Assembly (NCBI RefSeq): GCF_002161065.1
Contig: NZ_NFLV01000023.1
Location: 1 to 50,945 of the forward strand
Length of the DNA: 50,945 bases
Direction of reading: 5' to 3'
Origin: Eubacterium sp. An11
GTDB lineage: Bacteria; Bacillota; Clostridia; Lachnospirales; Lachnospiraceae
Shown: positions 31,854 to 40,881 of the stretch, piece by piece
Layout of the letters: each line of letters starts with the position of its first letter
Position numbering within the stretch: position 1 is the first letter of the stretch
Notes under the pieces: generated by a model
Databases searched by the model: none
Told to the model about the DNA's origin: nothing
Seen by the model: only the letters and a program-made list of their open reading frames with translations
Program-made: the position numbers and the translations under genes

Positions 31854-32723
31854 ATGGGGAAAATTCAGGTTATCACCGATTCAGCCAGTGACATTTCTTA
31901 TGAAAATGAAAAAAGATACAATATACACATTATTCCATTTCCGGTCGTTATAGGGGAGAAGTCATATCTCAGCAGAGTGGATATGGATAATGAAGGCTTT
32001 TATAAACTGATGGAGGAACAGGAAGATGTGCCAAAGACTTCACAGATCACCTCCTATCAGTTTGAGGAGCTGTATTATGAGTGTTATCAGAAGGGATGCA
32101 CAGATGTCATTCTTGTGATGATCAATTCTAAGGGGTCAGCCACCTATGAGAATTCACTGCTGGCCATCGACACATTTTTTGAGGAGCATCCGGAGTGTGA
32201 GGGTAAGATTTCTATTTACAGTCATGACGGGCGCAGTTATTCCGGCGCCTACGGCCAGCCGGTGATCAAGGCCTGTCAGATGGCGGAGGCGGGGGCATCC
32301 GCAGAGGAGATCAACCGGTATCTGGAAGATATCCTGGTGCGGCGCTGTGTTTATTTTGGCATTTATAATCTGAAATACGCCGGCAGATCCGGACGGATTC
32401 CGAGCGCCGCCGCCTTCGTTGGCGACAAGCTTGGGATCAAGCCGATCATGAAGATCTGGGATAGTGAGATCACCACCGCGGCCAAATGCCGGGGAGAAAA
32501 GAAAGTGGTGGCCAAAATTGCAGATATGACCGTGGCGGAAATGGAACCGGGATCGGAGTATCAGGTTGTTTACGGCAGCGATCAAAGCTGTGCGGACGAG
32601 ATGATCCAGAAGATGACGGAGAAGGTCGGCTACGGCCCGACGGAAGTCTATCAGATTGGCGTGGCAGTGGCAGCCAACGCCGGACCAAAGGTATCCGGAG
32701 TACTTTTTGACCGGAAGAAATAA
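31854..32723 (+). CDS. DegV family fatty-acid-binding protein
   Basis: 289 residues, start 8 bases after GGAAGGA. Two-domain DegV fold: VITDSASDIS at the N-terminus, the lipid-contacting PKTSQITSYQFEE, GKISIYSHDGRSYSGAYG and, near 180-195, GIYNLKYAGRSGRIP. DegV/FakB proteins hold a fatty acid for the kinase FakA, which is not in the window. First gene of a strongly promoted cluster. Confidence 0.92.
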   Translation: MGKIQVITDSASDISYENEKRYNIHIIPFPVVIGEKSYLSRVDMDNEGFYKLMEEQEDVPKTSQITSYQFEELYYECYQKGCTDVILVMINSKGSATYENSLLAIDTFFEEHPECEGKISIYSHDGRSYSGAYGQPVIKACQMAEAGASAEEINRYLEDILVRRCVYFGIYNLKYAGRSGRIPSAAAFVGDKLGIKPIMKIWDSEITTAAKCRGEKKVVAKIADMTVAEMEPGSEYQVVYGSDQSCADEMIQKMTEKVGYGPTEVYQIGVAVAANAGPKVSGVLFDRKK

Positions 32724-32748
32724 TGGAGAAGAAAGGGGAGGCTGAAGG

Positions 32749-33390
32749 TTGGAGATGCAGAAAAAAAGAATATCAATCCTGGGGGATTCCGTCAGTACAT
32801 TTGCCGGGTATACACCGGACGGAGCGCTTTTTTACGATTCGTGGAGACAGGGAGAGACCGGCGTGACCAGCCCGGACGATACCTGGTGGATGCAGGTGAT
32901 CCAGGGGTTGGGCGGCGTGCTGGGCGTCAATAACTCCTACGCCGGGAGTACAGTATCCGGCAGTCTTGCTTCCTCCGGAACATCGGAGCAGAGGCTGCAG
33001 GCTCTGGGAGCCGAGGGTGATCCGGATATGATTCTTGTGGCCATGGGCGCCAACGACTGGGGATTTGGCGTGAATCCGCAGGAGTTTGAATATGAATACC
33101 GGCGGATGCTGCAGCGCCTCAATCGTCTGTATCCGAAGGCGGAGCTTTGGTGCGCCACATTGCTGCGGGGCAGATCGGTGGAGGAAGAAGAAATGTTTTT
33201 CAATGTGGAGAGCGTTCTCTCTCCCGGTATTTATTCTGATATCATCAGGAAAACCGCTCTGGAAGAGGGAGTTCATCTGGCGGATCTCGCCGGCTATCAT
33301 GCGGAGTATGAGACCATCGACGGCGTTCATCCTAATAAAGAAGGAATGAAACTGATTTCCTGCCTGTGGCTGAAGGAACTGCAGAAGTAG
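32749..33390 (+). CDS. SGNH/GDSL hydrolase
   Basis: 213 residues from a TTG at 32749, 7 bases after GGGGAGG; the ATG at 32755 is an alternative two codons on. The SGNH blocks are visible: LGDSVST (Ser nucleophile), NNSYAGSTVSG (Gly/Asn block), MGANDWG (Asn) and DGVHPNKEGM (Asp-His). No signal peptide, so probably a cytosolic esterase or acyl-hydrolase. It lies 25 bp after degV and 23 bp before the next gene, suggesting one operon. Confidence 0.9.
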   Translation: MEMQKKRISILGDSVSTFAGYTPDGALFYDSWRQGETGVTSPDDTWWMQVIQGLGGVLGVNNSYAGSTVSGSLASSGTSEQRLQALGAEGDPDMILVAMGANDWGFGVNPQEFEYEYRRMLQRLNRLYPKAELWCATLLRGRSVEEEEMFFNVESVLSPGIYSDIIRKTALEEGVHLADLAGYHAEYETIDGVHPNKEGMKLISCLWLKELQK

Positions 33391-33413
33391 CAGGAAGGAG
33401 AAAGGAGACGGAT

Positions 33414-34865
33414 ATGAAGCGACATACGAAATGGCTGTTTGCCGCTCTGTTTGTACTTGCGGGAGTGTTGTTCCTGCCGAAAGCGCAGACAGAGGCGCAG
33501 GCAGCGGCGAGAATCAATTATACCTCGCTGAAATTAAAACAGGGAACCACCAAGAAGCTTAAGATCAAAGATTCATCCGCCAAGGTGCAGTGGTCCAGCA
33601 GCAAGCCGAATGTGGTCGCTGTAAATAAAAAGGGACGAATTACCGCTGTCAAGGGCGGCAAGGCGGTTATCACCGCAAAGACCAGGAAAAAAGAGTTTCG
33701 CTGCAAGGTGACGGTGACGGGGTTAAACACCAGCACCCTGACACTCAGCAAAGGAACAAAATATACGTTGAAGGCCAAAAATACAAAGGTCATCAGCTGG
33801 TCCAGCAACAATGAAAAGATTGCCAAGGTGAGCAAGAAGGGCGTGGTCAAAGCAAAGAAGACGGGGAAAACGGTTATCAAATGTAAGACAACGTCCGGAA
33901 CGCTGAAATGTAAGGTCTATGTGGCGGCCCTCAACACCACCTCTCTGCGGCTGGCTGTGGGCTCTCAGTATCAGCTTAGTGTCAGCAAAACAGGAGACGA
34001 CTGCCGGTGGTCTAGCGCCAATGCGTCGGTGGCTTCCGTGGACGCCAACGGAGTGGTCACAGCTAACGGATACGGCGGCACCACCACCATTACCTGTAAG
34101 ACCGGAAAGGCAGCCCTTCAATGTACGGTGAAGGCTGTATCGCCGGGGAATATCACCACGCCGATGAGCGCTCTGCCATCCACAAGCGTGGCAGATGTAC
34201 TGGATGTGACAGTGGAAAGTTACCCGGGAACAAGAACCTATACGGTATACAGGCAGTCCGCCAGCGTGAATAAGACCAGCGGCGATAACGGCGTATACTC
34301 TGGTTATATGCCTGCCCATGGATGTGCTGCCTGCGCAGTTTCCACCGTGTTGAGCGGATATTCAGGTATGAAGATGGGGCCAATCTACATGACCGAGTCC
34401 ATCGAGAGACGGATTTTCGGCACGGCATGGCAGGAGAATTACAGCAAAGCGCAGAGCAAACAGATGCCTGTTTCCCTTTACGGTATCACGAAGATTCTGG
34501 ACGCCTACAATGTGTCCAATGAATATGTGAGACAGTTTGATCAGGTTATGGCCGTTCAGCAGATCACGAATCATTTGAAGACCGGCAACGCCGTGATCAT
34601 TGAGGTGAAGAAGATTGGCAGTGACGCCAAATGGTCCAACAGCAAGCATACGCTGGTCCTGCTGGGCATGACCGATAACGGATATGCCATCGTGGCTGAT
34701 TCTGCGGACCGGGCCGATTATTTCGGCGATCAGAGAAGGATCAAATATGCCACTGTGATGGAGCTGGTACAGTACATGTTCCCATGTACAAACCCTACAT
34801 CCACTTCCGTATACTACACTTCAGAATCCGCTTGTGGCGGTTACATTCTGGTGAATCCGCAGTAA
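33414..34865 (+). CDS. Secreted protein: three Ig-like (Big_2) domains plus C39-like HGCxxC domain
   Basis: 483 residues, start 6 bases after AAAGGAGACG. The signal peptide ends near AQAAA. Three bacterial Ig-like repeats of ~70 residues follow (NYTSLKLKQGTTKKLKIKDS; LNTSTLTLSKGTKYTL; LNTTSLRLAVGSQYQL), each with a WSSS/WSSN-type core. The C-terminal ~210 residues form a papain-fold-like domain with YMPAHGCAACAVSTVLSGY (candidate nucleophile Cys), NSKHTLVLLGM (His) and VADSADR (Asp). The domain is paralogous to that at 39388-40287, sharing QMPVSLYGI. A cell-surface peptidase or hydrolase of unknown target. Confidence 0.82.
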   Translation: MKRHTKWLFAALFVLAGVLFLPKAQTEAQAAARINYTSLKLKQGTTKKLKIKDSSAKVQWSSSKPNVVAVNKKGRITAVKGGKAVITAKTRKKEFRCKVTVTGLNTSTLTLSKGTKYTLKAKNTKVISWSSNNEKIAKVSKKGVVKAKKTGKTVIKCKTTSGTLKCKVYVAALNTTSLRLAVGSQYQLSVSKTGDDCRWSSANASVASVDANGVVTANGYGGTTTITCKTGKAALQCTVKAVSPGNITTPMSALPSTSVADVLDVTVESYPGTRTYTVYRQSASVNKTSGDNGVYSGYMPAHGCAACAVSTVLSGYSGMKMGPIYMTESIERRIFGTAWQENYSKAQSKQMPVSLYGITKILDAYNVSNEYVRQFDQVMAVQQITNHLKTGNAVIIEVKKIGSDAKWSNSKHTLVLLGMTDNGYAIVADSADRADYFGDQRRIKYATVMELVQYMFPCTNPTSTSVYYTSESACGGYILVNPQ

Positions 34866-34985
34866 ACAGGGGCCGGAGGAGCGTTTGCGGTGAAGATATA
34901 TTTTACAGTGGAGATATATTCTTGTGACGATGCGGGCAATCTGTATCTGAGAAAATATCACGGATAATTGAACTACATAAAGACG

Positions 34986-35034
34986 CCGGGTAAAGGAACT
35001 GCAGTTGGCAGCAGACTTTACCCGGTTTTTTTTA
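34986..35034 (+). terminator. Terminator of the DegV-SGNH-Big2 cluster
   Basis: CCGGGTAAAG (34986-34995) pairs with CTTTACCCGG (35016-35025), followed by eight T. The 73-nt repeat starts in this T tract. Confidence 0.9.
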
Positions 35035-35103
35035 TTTCATAGAAAATTGCATTCCTATGAAATAAAAAACGCTCCGCGAGGATCGCACTGCGGCGGATAG
35101 GAA
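35031..35103. repeat. 73-nt repeat, copy 1
   Basis: A hairpin TTTATTTCATAG (35031-35042)/CTATGAAATAAA (35055-35066), then AACGCTCCGCGAGGATCGCA with a CCGC/GCGG hairpin, ending GGATAGGAA. Two more copies lie at 37177 and 40879. All three begin in a terminator's T tract. Confidence 0.88.
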
Positions 35104-35247
35104 GATGCAGGCGCCATCATAGAAATGCTGAGAGATATTTACAAGAATATTCAGGATATCGTACTGGATGGAGTGACGGAGGAAGAGCAGGAAGTGTTAG
35201 CCAGAGTCGCCAGAAAGGTAAACCAGAATATCAGCAGGGTACTGTAA
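35101..35247 (+). pseudogene. MarR-type regulator C-terminal remnant
   Basis: An open frame directly after repeat copy 1 reads ...GAIIEMLRDIYKNIQDIVLDG... and ends VNQNISRVL at 35247. This looks like the last dimerisation helices of a MarR-family regulator (the segment around TEEEQEVLARVARK). The DNA-binding part is missing, and the frame is closed upstream by the repeat. The ATG inside has no ribosome site. Family naming rests on about 40 residues. Confidence 0.45.
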
Positions 35248-35267
35248 TGGACACAGAGCGCATATGA

Positions 35268-35861
35268 ATGAATAAACCGATGGTAGTATTTTATAAAAAA
35301 GAAGAGGTGCAGGATATTTTGAAAAAACTGGTTATTTTTTATGATGACACAAAACAGAGTTGCTGCGATTATGTCAGTGAATTTGAGAAGCACGGGAACG
35401 TCGATGTCAGAAAGGCATCGGAACACCGGGACAAATCCATGATTTTTGCCACGGGCGCCAGCATCGGTCTGGTTTTTGAAAGTAAGAATGGAAAGATTCC
35501 TTATGAGATTTCCCATGTGATCTGGCGTCTCATTGCGGATAAAAAAGAATCCCACATGATTCTGGTAACCGGCGGAAGCAGAGAGTTAAAGGCCATACAG
35601 ACCGCGAAAAATGAGATGGAGCAGCGGGGATATCAGGTGAAGAATGTGTATTCCAAATATACTCTTCAGAAAAGGAAGCTGGAAGGAGCAGCAGCTGTGG
35701 AAGGCATCCTTGCAGATCTGGCAGAAGGACGGGAGCACATTTTCCCGAGAGAACGGTTCCGTCATATGACGAAGAAAGAGCGCAGGAGACATATGCGGAA
35801 CGAATTAAAAGCCTACCGCAAATATGTGAAGAATGAGGAAAAGAAATTAATGGAAGGCTGA
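35268..35861 (+). CDS. Flavodoxin-like hypothetical protein
   Basis: 197 residues from an ATG without a good ribosome site; an ATG four codons later is an equal choice. A first segment (VVFYKKEEVQDILKKLVIFY) precedes IFATGASIGLVFESKNGKIPYEISHVIW and HMILVTGGSRELKAIQTAKNEM, alternating strands and helices as in flavodoxin or EFR1-type proteins but without a ferredoxin part. The C-terminus (~150-197) is strongly basic (MTKKERRRHMRNELKAYRKY). No clear catalytic motif. The truncated MarR frame just upstream may be the remains of its former regulator. Confidence 0.7.
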   Translation: MNKPMVVFYKKEEVQDILKKLVIFYDDTKQSCCDYVSEFEKHGNVDVRKASEHRDKSMIFATGASIGLVFESKNGKIPYEISHVIWRLIADKKESHMILVTGGSRELKAIQTAKNEMEQRGYQVKNVYSKYTLQKRKLEGAAAVEGILADLAEGREHIFPRERFRHMTKKERRRHMRNELKAYRKYVKNEEKKLMEG

Positions 35862-35961
35862 CAAAATGTATGACAAAAAGGACAGTTTCCTTTTATTTCT
35901 TAGGCAAATGAAATATTAACTAAATTAAATTGCATTTTTTTCGAAACCTGCCGATAAATCA

Positions 35962-35990
35962 TGGAAAATCTGCAGAAACTGTGATACAAT
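35962..35990 (+). promoter_or_regulatory. ilvE promoter
   Basis: TGGAAA (35962-35967), 17-bp spacer, TACAAT (35985-35990). Confidence 0.45.
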
Positions 35991-36026
35991 GGTTGCAATT
36001 GCAGAGGCAGAAAGGAAGTTATAGTT

Positions 36027-37055
36027 ATGGAAAAGAAAAATTTAGACTGGAGTTCCATAGGATTTAATTATCGGCAGACAGATGCCAGATTTGTGGCAAA
36101 TTATAAAAACGGCGCCTGGGATGAAGGTACCATGACAGACGACGCCACAGTAGTGATCAGTGAATGTGCCGGTGTTCTTCAGTATGCACAGACATGTTTT
36201 GAAGGACTGAAGGCTTATACAACGGAAGACGGCAAAGTAGTCTGCTTCCGCCCGGATTTGAATGCAGCGCGTATGGCGGACAGCTGCAGAAGACTGGAGA
36301 TGCCTGTCTATCCGGAAGATAAATTTGTAGATGCAGTAGTGAAAACTGTGCAGGCGAACTTAGCTTATGTTCCGCCGTTTGGCTCAGGAGCGACTCTGTA
36401 TATCCGTCCGTATATGTTCGGATCGGATGCGGTCATCGGAGTAAAACCTTCCGAAGAGTATCAGTTCCGTGTATTTGTGACACCGGTGGGTCCGTATTTC
36501 CAGGGCGGTGCAAAACCGATCACCATCCGTGTCTGTGATTATGACCGTGCGGCACCTCACGGAACCGGACATATCAAGGCAGGTCTTAACTATGCCATGA
36601 GCCTGTATCCGATCGTGGAGGCGCATCGTCTTGGCTATGATGAGAACATGTATCTGGATGCTGCCACAAGAACCAAGGTGGAGGAGACCGGCGGAGCTAA
36701 CTTTATCTTTATCACCAAAGATGGTACCCTGGTAACACCGAAGTCTGACAGTATCCTTCCATCCATCACCCGTCGTTCCATCGTATATGTTGCAGAACAT
36801 TATCTGGGAATGAAAGTAGAGCACAGACCAGTATACTTTGATGAAGTAAAAGATTTCGCGGAATGTGGTCTCTGTGGTACCGCAGCTGTTATCTCTCCTG
36901 TTGGAAAGATTGACGACCACGGAAAAGAAATCTGCTTCCCAAGCGGTATGGATGAAATGGGTCCGGTAACGAAGAAGCTTTACGATACCCTGACCGGCAT
37001 CCAGATGGGCCACATTGAGGCTCCGGAAGGCTGGATCAAGGTAATCTCCGAATAA
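36027..37055 (+). CDS. ilvE: Branched-chain amino-acid aminotransferase
   Basis: 342 residues, fold type IV PLP transaminase of the longer bacterial/eukaryotic BCAT group. AGAAAGGAAG precedes the ATG. Landmarks: CFEGLKAYTTEDGKVVCFRP, SGATLYIRPYMFGSD, the PLP lysine region GTGHIKAGLNYAMSL, VEETGGANFIF and GTAAVISPVGKI. It transfers the amino group between leucine, isoleucine or valine and 2-oxoglutarate, for synthesis and for branched-chain acid formation. Monocistronic: promoter at 35962 and a terminator follow. No T-box or leucine-type leader was seen in the 165 bp upstream. Confidence 0.95.
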   Translation: MEKKNLDWSSIGFNYRQTDARFVANYKNGAWDEGTMTDDATVVISECAGVLQYAQTCFEGLKAYTTEDGKVVCFRPDLNAARMADSCRRLEMPVYPEDKFVDAVVKTVQANLAYVPPFGSGATLYIRPYMFGSDAVIGVKPSEEYQFRVFVTPVGPYFQGGAKPITIRVCDYDRAAPHGTGHIKAGLNYAMSLYPIVEAHRLGYDENMYLDAATRTKVEETGGANFIFITKDGTLVTPKSDSILPSITRRSIVYVAEHYLGMKVEHRPVYFDEVKDFAECGLCGTAAVISPVGKIDDHGKEICFPSGMDEMGPVTKKLYDTLTGIQMGHIEAPEGWIKVISE

Positions 37056-37121
37056 GATTCTCCCCGCACTGCCCCCACAGACATCATGGAGGGCATGAAA
37101 GAGAATAAAGAAACATAAGAT

Positions 37122-37179
37122 ACTCTGTCTGCAGAGAAATGTTTGAAAGGACATTTTTCTGTACAGACAGAGTTTTTTT
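37122..37179 (+). terminator. ilvE terminator
   Basis: ACTCTGTCTG (37122-37131) pairs perfectly with CAGACAGAGT (37164-37173) around a long loop that can itself pair (AGAGAAATGT/ACATTTTTCT), then seven T. Confidence 0.85.
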
Positions 37180-37249
37180 ATTTCATAGGAAATTGCATTC
37201 CTATGAAATAAAAAACGCTCCGCGAGGATCGCACTGCGGCGGATAGGAA
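37177..37249. repeat. 73-nt repeat, copy 2
   Basis: Differs from copy 1 at one position within the 73 nt (G for A in the first stem arm). Its stem is fully paired (CATAGGAA with TTCCTATG). It begins in the T tract of the ilvE terminator. The rest of 37250-37365 holds only the glgB promoter region with a TATACT box near 37328. Confidence 0.88.
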
Positions 37250-37365
37250 ATTGGATCCGGGGCTCTGGTTTTTATGCATAATAGCTAAAGATATGTAAAT
37301 TAAAGATGTTTTTTATGTCATTTTATGATATACTGTATTAAACCAAACGTAGGGAGGATTTACAG

Positions 37366-39312
37366 ATGCAGGATAGTAAACAGATAAAAAATAAAAAGCA
37401 GAATAGTGAGTCGGCTTATGATTTTATAACGGAGTTTGACCAGTATCTTTTTGGCCAGGGTACCCATTATGATTTATATAATAAGCTGGGCGCGCATCCG
37501 ATGACACTGGAGGGGCAGCAGGGGGTATTTTTTGCTGTGTGGGCGCCAAATGCTCAGAAGGTTTCTGTTGTGGGTGATTTCAATAAATGGGACAGAAAAG
37601 CACATTTAATGAAAAGAACAGAGCCGATGGGAATTTATGAACTGTTTATTCCAGATCTGGGAGAAGGGGAGATTTACAAGTACTGCGTCACAACCAAACA
37701 GGGCAACGATGTTTTGAAGACAGACCCTTATGCCTTCCAGATGGAAAAGAGACCGAACAACGCCTCCGTGGTAACAGATATTTCTGATTTTAAGTGGGGC
37801 GATAAGAAATGGATGGAACACCGGAGAAAGTTTGATGTGCGGAAAGATCCGATGTTTGTCTATGAGGTGCATCCGGGTTCCTGGAAGAAACATCCGATCA
37901 CCGATGAAGATGAGGACGGTTTCTATAACTACAGAGAGCTGGCAGTGGAGCTGGCGAAATATGTGAAAGATATGGGCTATACCCATGTGGAGCTGATGGG
38001 TATCGCGGAACATCCGTTTGACGGTTCCTGGGGTTATCAGGTGACAGGGTATTTTGCGCCGACATCCCGCCATGGTTCCGCACAGGACTTCCAGTATTTT
38101 GTGAATTACCTGCATGAACATAAGATCGGCATCATCCTTGACTGGGTTCCTGCGCATTTCCCTCGGGATGCCTTCGGACTGGCTGAATTTGACGGCACCT
38201 GCCTTTATGAGTATGCGGACCCGAGAAAAGGCGAGCATCCGGACTGGGGAACCAAAGTATTTGATTACGGCAAGACAGAAGTCAAGAATTTCCTGATCTG
38301 CAACGCTCTGTACTGGATCGAGAAATATCACATTGACGGCCTGCGTGTGGATGCCGTTGCGTCCATGCTGTACCTGGATTACGGCCGGAGAGACGGACAG
38401 TGGGTGCCGAATATTTACGGCGGCAATGAGAACCTGGAAGCCATTGAGTTCTTTAAACATCTGAATACCGTGGTGGAGGGACGGAATCCTGGCGCTGTGA
38501 TGATCGCGGAGGAATCCACCGCGTGGCCGAAAGTAACGGACAAGGCAGAGTACGGCGGATTGAATTTCAGCCTCAAATGGAACATGGGCTGGATGCATGA
38601 CTTCCTGGAATACATGAAGCTGGACCCGTATTTCAGAAAATATAACCATAACAAGATGACTTTTGCCATGATGTATGCTTATGCGGAGAATTATATGCTG
38701 GTACTCTCCCACGATGAGGTGGTACATCTGAAATGTTCCATGATCGAGAAGATGCCGGGACTTTACGATGATAAGTTCCGCAACCTGATGGTGGGTTATG
38801 CTTTTATGACCGGACATCCGGGCAAGAAGCTTCTGTTTATGGGACAGGATTTCGGACAGCATCAGGAGTGGAGCGAGGCCAGAGAGCTTGACTGGTTCTT
38901 GCTGGAGAAAGACAGAAACCGTCAGCTGCAGAACTTTGTGCGGGCGCTTCTGCACATTTACAATAAAAATAAATGCCTTTACGAGTATGACTGCTATCCG
39001 GAAGGATTTGAGTGGATCAACGCCAACGATGGCGACAGGAGCATTTTCTCCTTCACCAGACATTCCGAGAACGGCAAGAACAATCTGCTCTTCGTCTGCA
39101 ACTTTACGCCGGTGGCAAGACCGGATTACCGGGTGGGCACCACCTGCCGCAGAAAACATACGCTGATCCTGAACAGCGACGCTGCGGAATTCGGCGGTTC
39201 CGGAAAGAAACGTCCGGAAGTGTACAAGCCGGTGAAGAAGCCTTGCGATGACCGTAAATACTCCATCGCTTATGACCTGCCGGCATATGGAGTGGCGATT
39301 TTTAAATATTGA
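37366..39312 (+). CDS. glgB: 1,4-alpha-glucan branching enzyme
   Basis: 648 residues, start after GGGAGGA. An N-terminal CBM48 (FFAVWAPNAQKVSVVGDFNKWD) is followed by the GH13 barrel: YEVHPGSW, the segment LDWVPAHFP, GLRVDAVASMLYLDY with the nucleophile Asp, MIAEESTAWP with the acid Glu, and LSHDEVVH. It makes alpha-1,6 branches in glycogen. Unusually it stands alone, with no glgA, glgC or glgP nearby, a situation also common in Lachnospiraceae with dispersed glycogen genes. Confidence 0.96.
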   Translation: MQDSKQIKNKKQNSESAYDFITEFDQYLFGQGTHYDLYNKLGAHPMTLEGQQGVFFAVWAPNAQKVSVVGDFNKWDRKAHLMKRTEPMGIYELFIPDLGEGEIYKYCVTTKQGNDVLKTDPYAFQMEKRPNNASVVTDISDFKWGDKKWMEHRRKFDVRKDPMFVYEVHPGSWKKHPITDEDEDGFYNYRELAVELAKYVKDMGYTHVELMGIAEHPFDGSWGYQVTGYFAPTSRHGSAQDFQYFVNYLHEHKIGIILDWVPAHFPRDAFGLAEFDGTCLYEYADPRKGEHPDWGTKVFDYGKTEVKNFLICNALYWIEKYHIDGLRVDAVASMLYLDYGRRDGQWVPNIYGGNENLEAIEFFKHLNTVVEGRNPGAVMIAEESTAWPKVTDKAEYGGLNFSLKWNMGWMHDFLEYMKLDPYFRKYNHNKMTFAMMYAYAENYMLVLSHDEVVHLKCSMIEKMPGLYDDKFRNLMVGYAFMTGHPGKKLLFMGQDFGQHQEWSEARELDWFLLEKDRNRQLQNFVRALLHIYNKNKCLYEYDCYPEGFEWINANDGDRSIFSFTRHSENGKNNLLFVCNFTPVARPDYRVGTTCRRKHTLILNSDAAEFGGSGKKRPEVYKPVKKPCDDRKYSIAYDLPAYGVAIFKY

Positions 39313-39387
39313 TCGGAAAGTTCCGTCGATGGCAGTCCGTCGGCGGGATTTCTGTTTGTTCGATGATTTTTTATTTCCGGAGAAAAT

Positions 39388-40287
39388 ATGACAGATAACA
39401 AAGACAGAATAATTCTATATTGGAAAAAGGACGCTTCGGGGCGGTATTTTCTTTCGCCCGGAGGAAAGACCGGACGTCTCGACGGCCCGGAGCTGGAAGT
39501 TGTGATTAAAATGTCTGAGGAGGAAACGGAGAACCAGATGACCCGGGCAACGCAGACAACCCGGACAATCCGGGCAGCCCGGACCAAAACGGTGGTATCC
39601 GAAGACAGAGGAAGCGGCGGGAACGGACCGGAGGCCCGTGTGTTCCGCGTTTTTCAACAAAAAGCTGGAACTTATGGTGCGTACAGCGAATATATGACCC
39701 GGCATGGCTGTGCCTGCTGTTCGCTGACTACCCTGTTGGCGGCCTATGTGCCGCAGTATCTTGATTTGCGTCCCGATGAGACCATCGCCCGGGTGGAGAG
39801 AGAACATTTTGATGAAAAGGTCTGGCAGAAGAATTACAGCAGACATATCGCCAGACAAATGCCGGTTTCCCTCTATGGCATTTCCCGGATTCTTACGGAT
39901 TATCAGGTGCCGCACCGGTATGTGGGAGCCTTTGCGGATGACGAGGCCATGGAAGAGATTGGCGTGCATCTTCGTTCCGGCCGGCCGGTGGTGGTGGAGA
40001 CCAGCCGTATGAAAAGAGAGAACGGTCGGATTGTCCGGTGGTTTGACAAGCGGTTCGCCGGTTCGTATCATACCATGATTCTCCTGGGAGAGGATGAGAG
40101 CGGGCGGGTGATCTTCACGGATTCCGCCACCAGAGAGTGGTCGGGAGACTGGCAGCGGCTTAAGAAAGCAGAGCTTTCCGATTTGCTTTCTTATATGTTC
40201 CCTCAGCGGAATACAGAGGACACCCACGTGTATTTCAGCCGGAGACGGAACACCGGCGGTTATATTTTGGTAACCGTTCTGCCATAA
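39388..40287 (+). CDS. C39-like HGCxxC-domain protein without signal peptide
   Basis: 299 residues. The only site near the ATG is CCGGAGAA, 8 bases before. An N-terminal ~90-residue part includes a Thr/Arg-rich stretch (MTRATQTTRTIRAARTK). Then comes a domain paralogous to the C-terminus of the protein at 33414: SEYMTRHGCACCSLTTLLAAY, the shared QMPVSLYGI, YHTMILLGEDESGRVIFTDSATR and a closing NTGGYILVTV. The Cys-His-Asp pattern of a papain-like peptidase is kept. No signal peptide or membrane helix, so apparently cytosolic, which is odd for the pair. Function unknown. Confidence 0.8.
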   Translation: MTDNKDRIILYWKKDASGRYFLSPGGKTGRLDGPELEVVIKMSEEETENQMTRATQTTRTIRAARTKTVVSEDRGSGGNGPEARVFRVFQQKAGTYGAYSEYMTRHGCACCSLTTLLAAYVPQYLDLRPDETIARVEREHFDEKVWQKNYSRHIARQMPVSLYGISRILTDYQVPHRYVGAFADDEAMEEIGVHLRSGRPVVVETSRMKRENGRIVRWFDKRFAGSYHTMILLGEDESGRVIFTDSATREWSGDWQRLKKAELSDLLSYMFPQRNTEDTHVYFSRRRNTGGYILVTVLP

Positions 40288-40432
40288 TCGAGGAAACAGG
40301 CGCGCAGTGCCGGGTAAGCTGCATTAGCAGCGAGTTTCTGAGATGTCATGGCTGAACTGTTACATGTCCTGATGTAGCAAGTGCGTTGGAATTCCCGTTG
40401 GGTTAAAAGACTTCCGACTGGAAGATTTCTGG

Positions 40433-40461
40433 TTGACAAACCCTGTTTTTTTGCTTACAAT
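40433..40461 (+). promoter_or_regulatory. tyrS promoter
   Basis: A perfect TTGACA (40433-40438), 17-bp spacer, TACAAT (40456-40461). The T-box leader starts just after. The 40288-40430 gap before it shows small hairpins but no gene. Confidence 0.8.
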
Positions 40462-40469
40462 AGGTTACA

Positions 40470-40881
40470 TCAAAAATCATCCGATTGAGATAACAACCAC
40501 AAAGATGATAAAAACGGTGACGGAAACAAGTAGCTTTCGCAGGAATATCCAGAGAGCGGCCGGCTGGTGAAAGGCCAATAGGACTGTGGACAGTGAATAC
40601 ATTCCCGAGTTGCACACTGAACGGAGAGCCAAGAGACGGCGGATGCGTATGGCAGATGACGGACAGAAGGCTGCCGGAGATGCTTCCGGTTCCTGCGCAG
40701 GGACGAAGGAGAGCAGTCCTGGAGGATCTCCCTGTAGGCTGTGACGGGGTGGCGGGCGTTATTCCCGCTGAGACTGTGAATACGCAGCCTCATGAGACGG
40801 ACAGCGTAAGCTGTCAGTGAAATAAGGTGGTACCGCGAGAACTTTCGCCCTTATCTGTTTGAACAGATAGGGGCGTTTTTT
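40470..40881 (+). promoter_or_regulatory. Tyrosine T-box leader with terminator
   Basis: Stem I lies in ~40484-40640 with the specifier UAC (Tyr) at 40598-40600 in GTGAATACATTCC. The T-box AAGGTGGTACCGCG is at 40823-40836. The competing terminator is CGCCC...GGGCG (40846-40875) plus T tract. Uncharged tRNA-Tyr should stabilise the antiterminator and raise tyrS expression. Confidence 0.93.

Noticed and set aside
37606-39159. 517-codon minus-strand frame opposite glgB
   Set aside because: Antisense to a certain branching enzyme, no start context and His/Leu-rich composition typical of a shadow frame.
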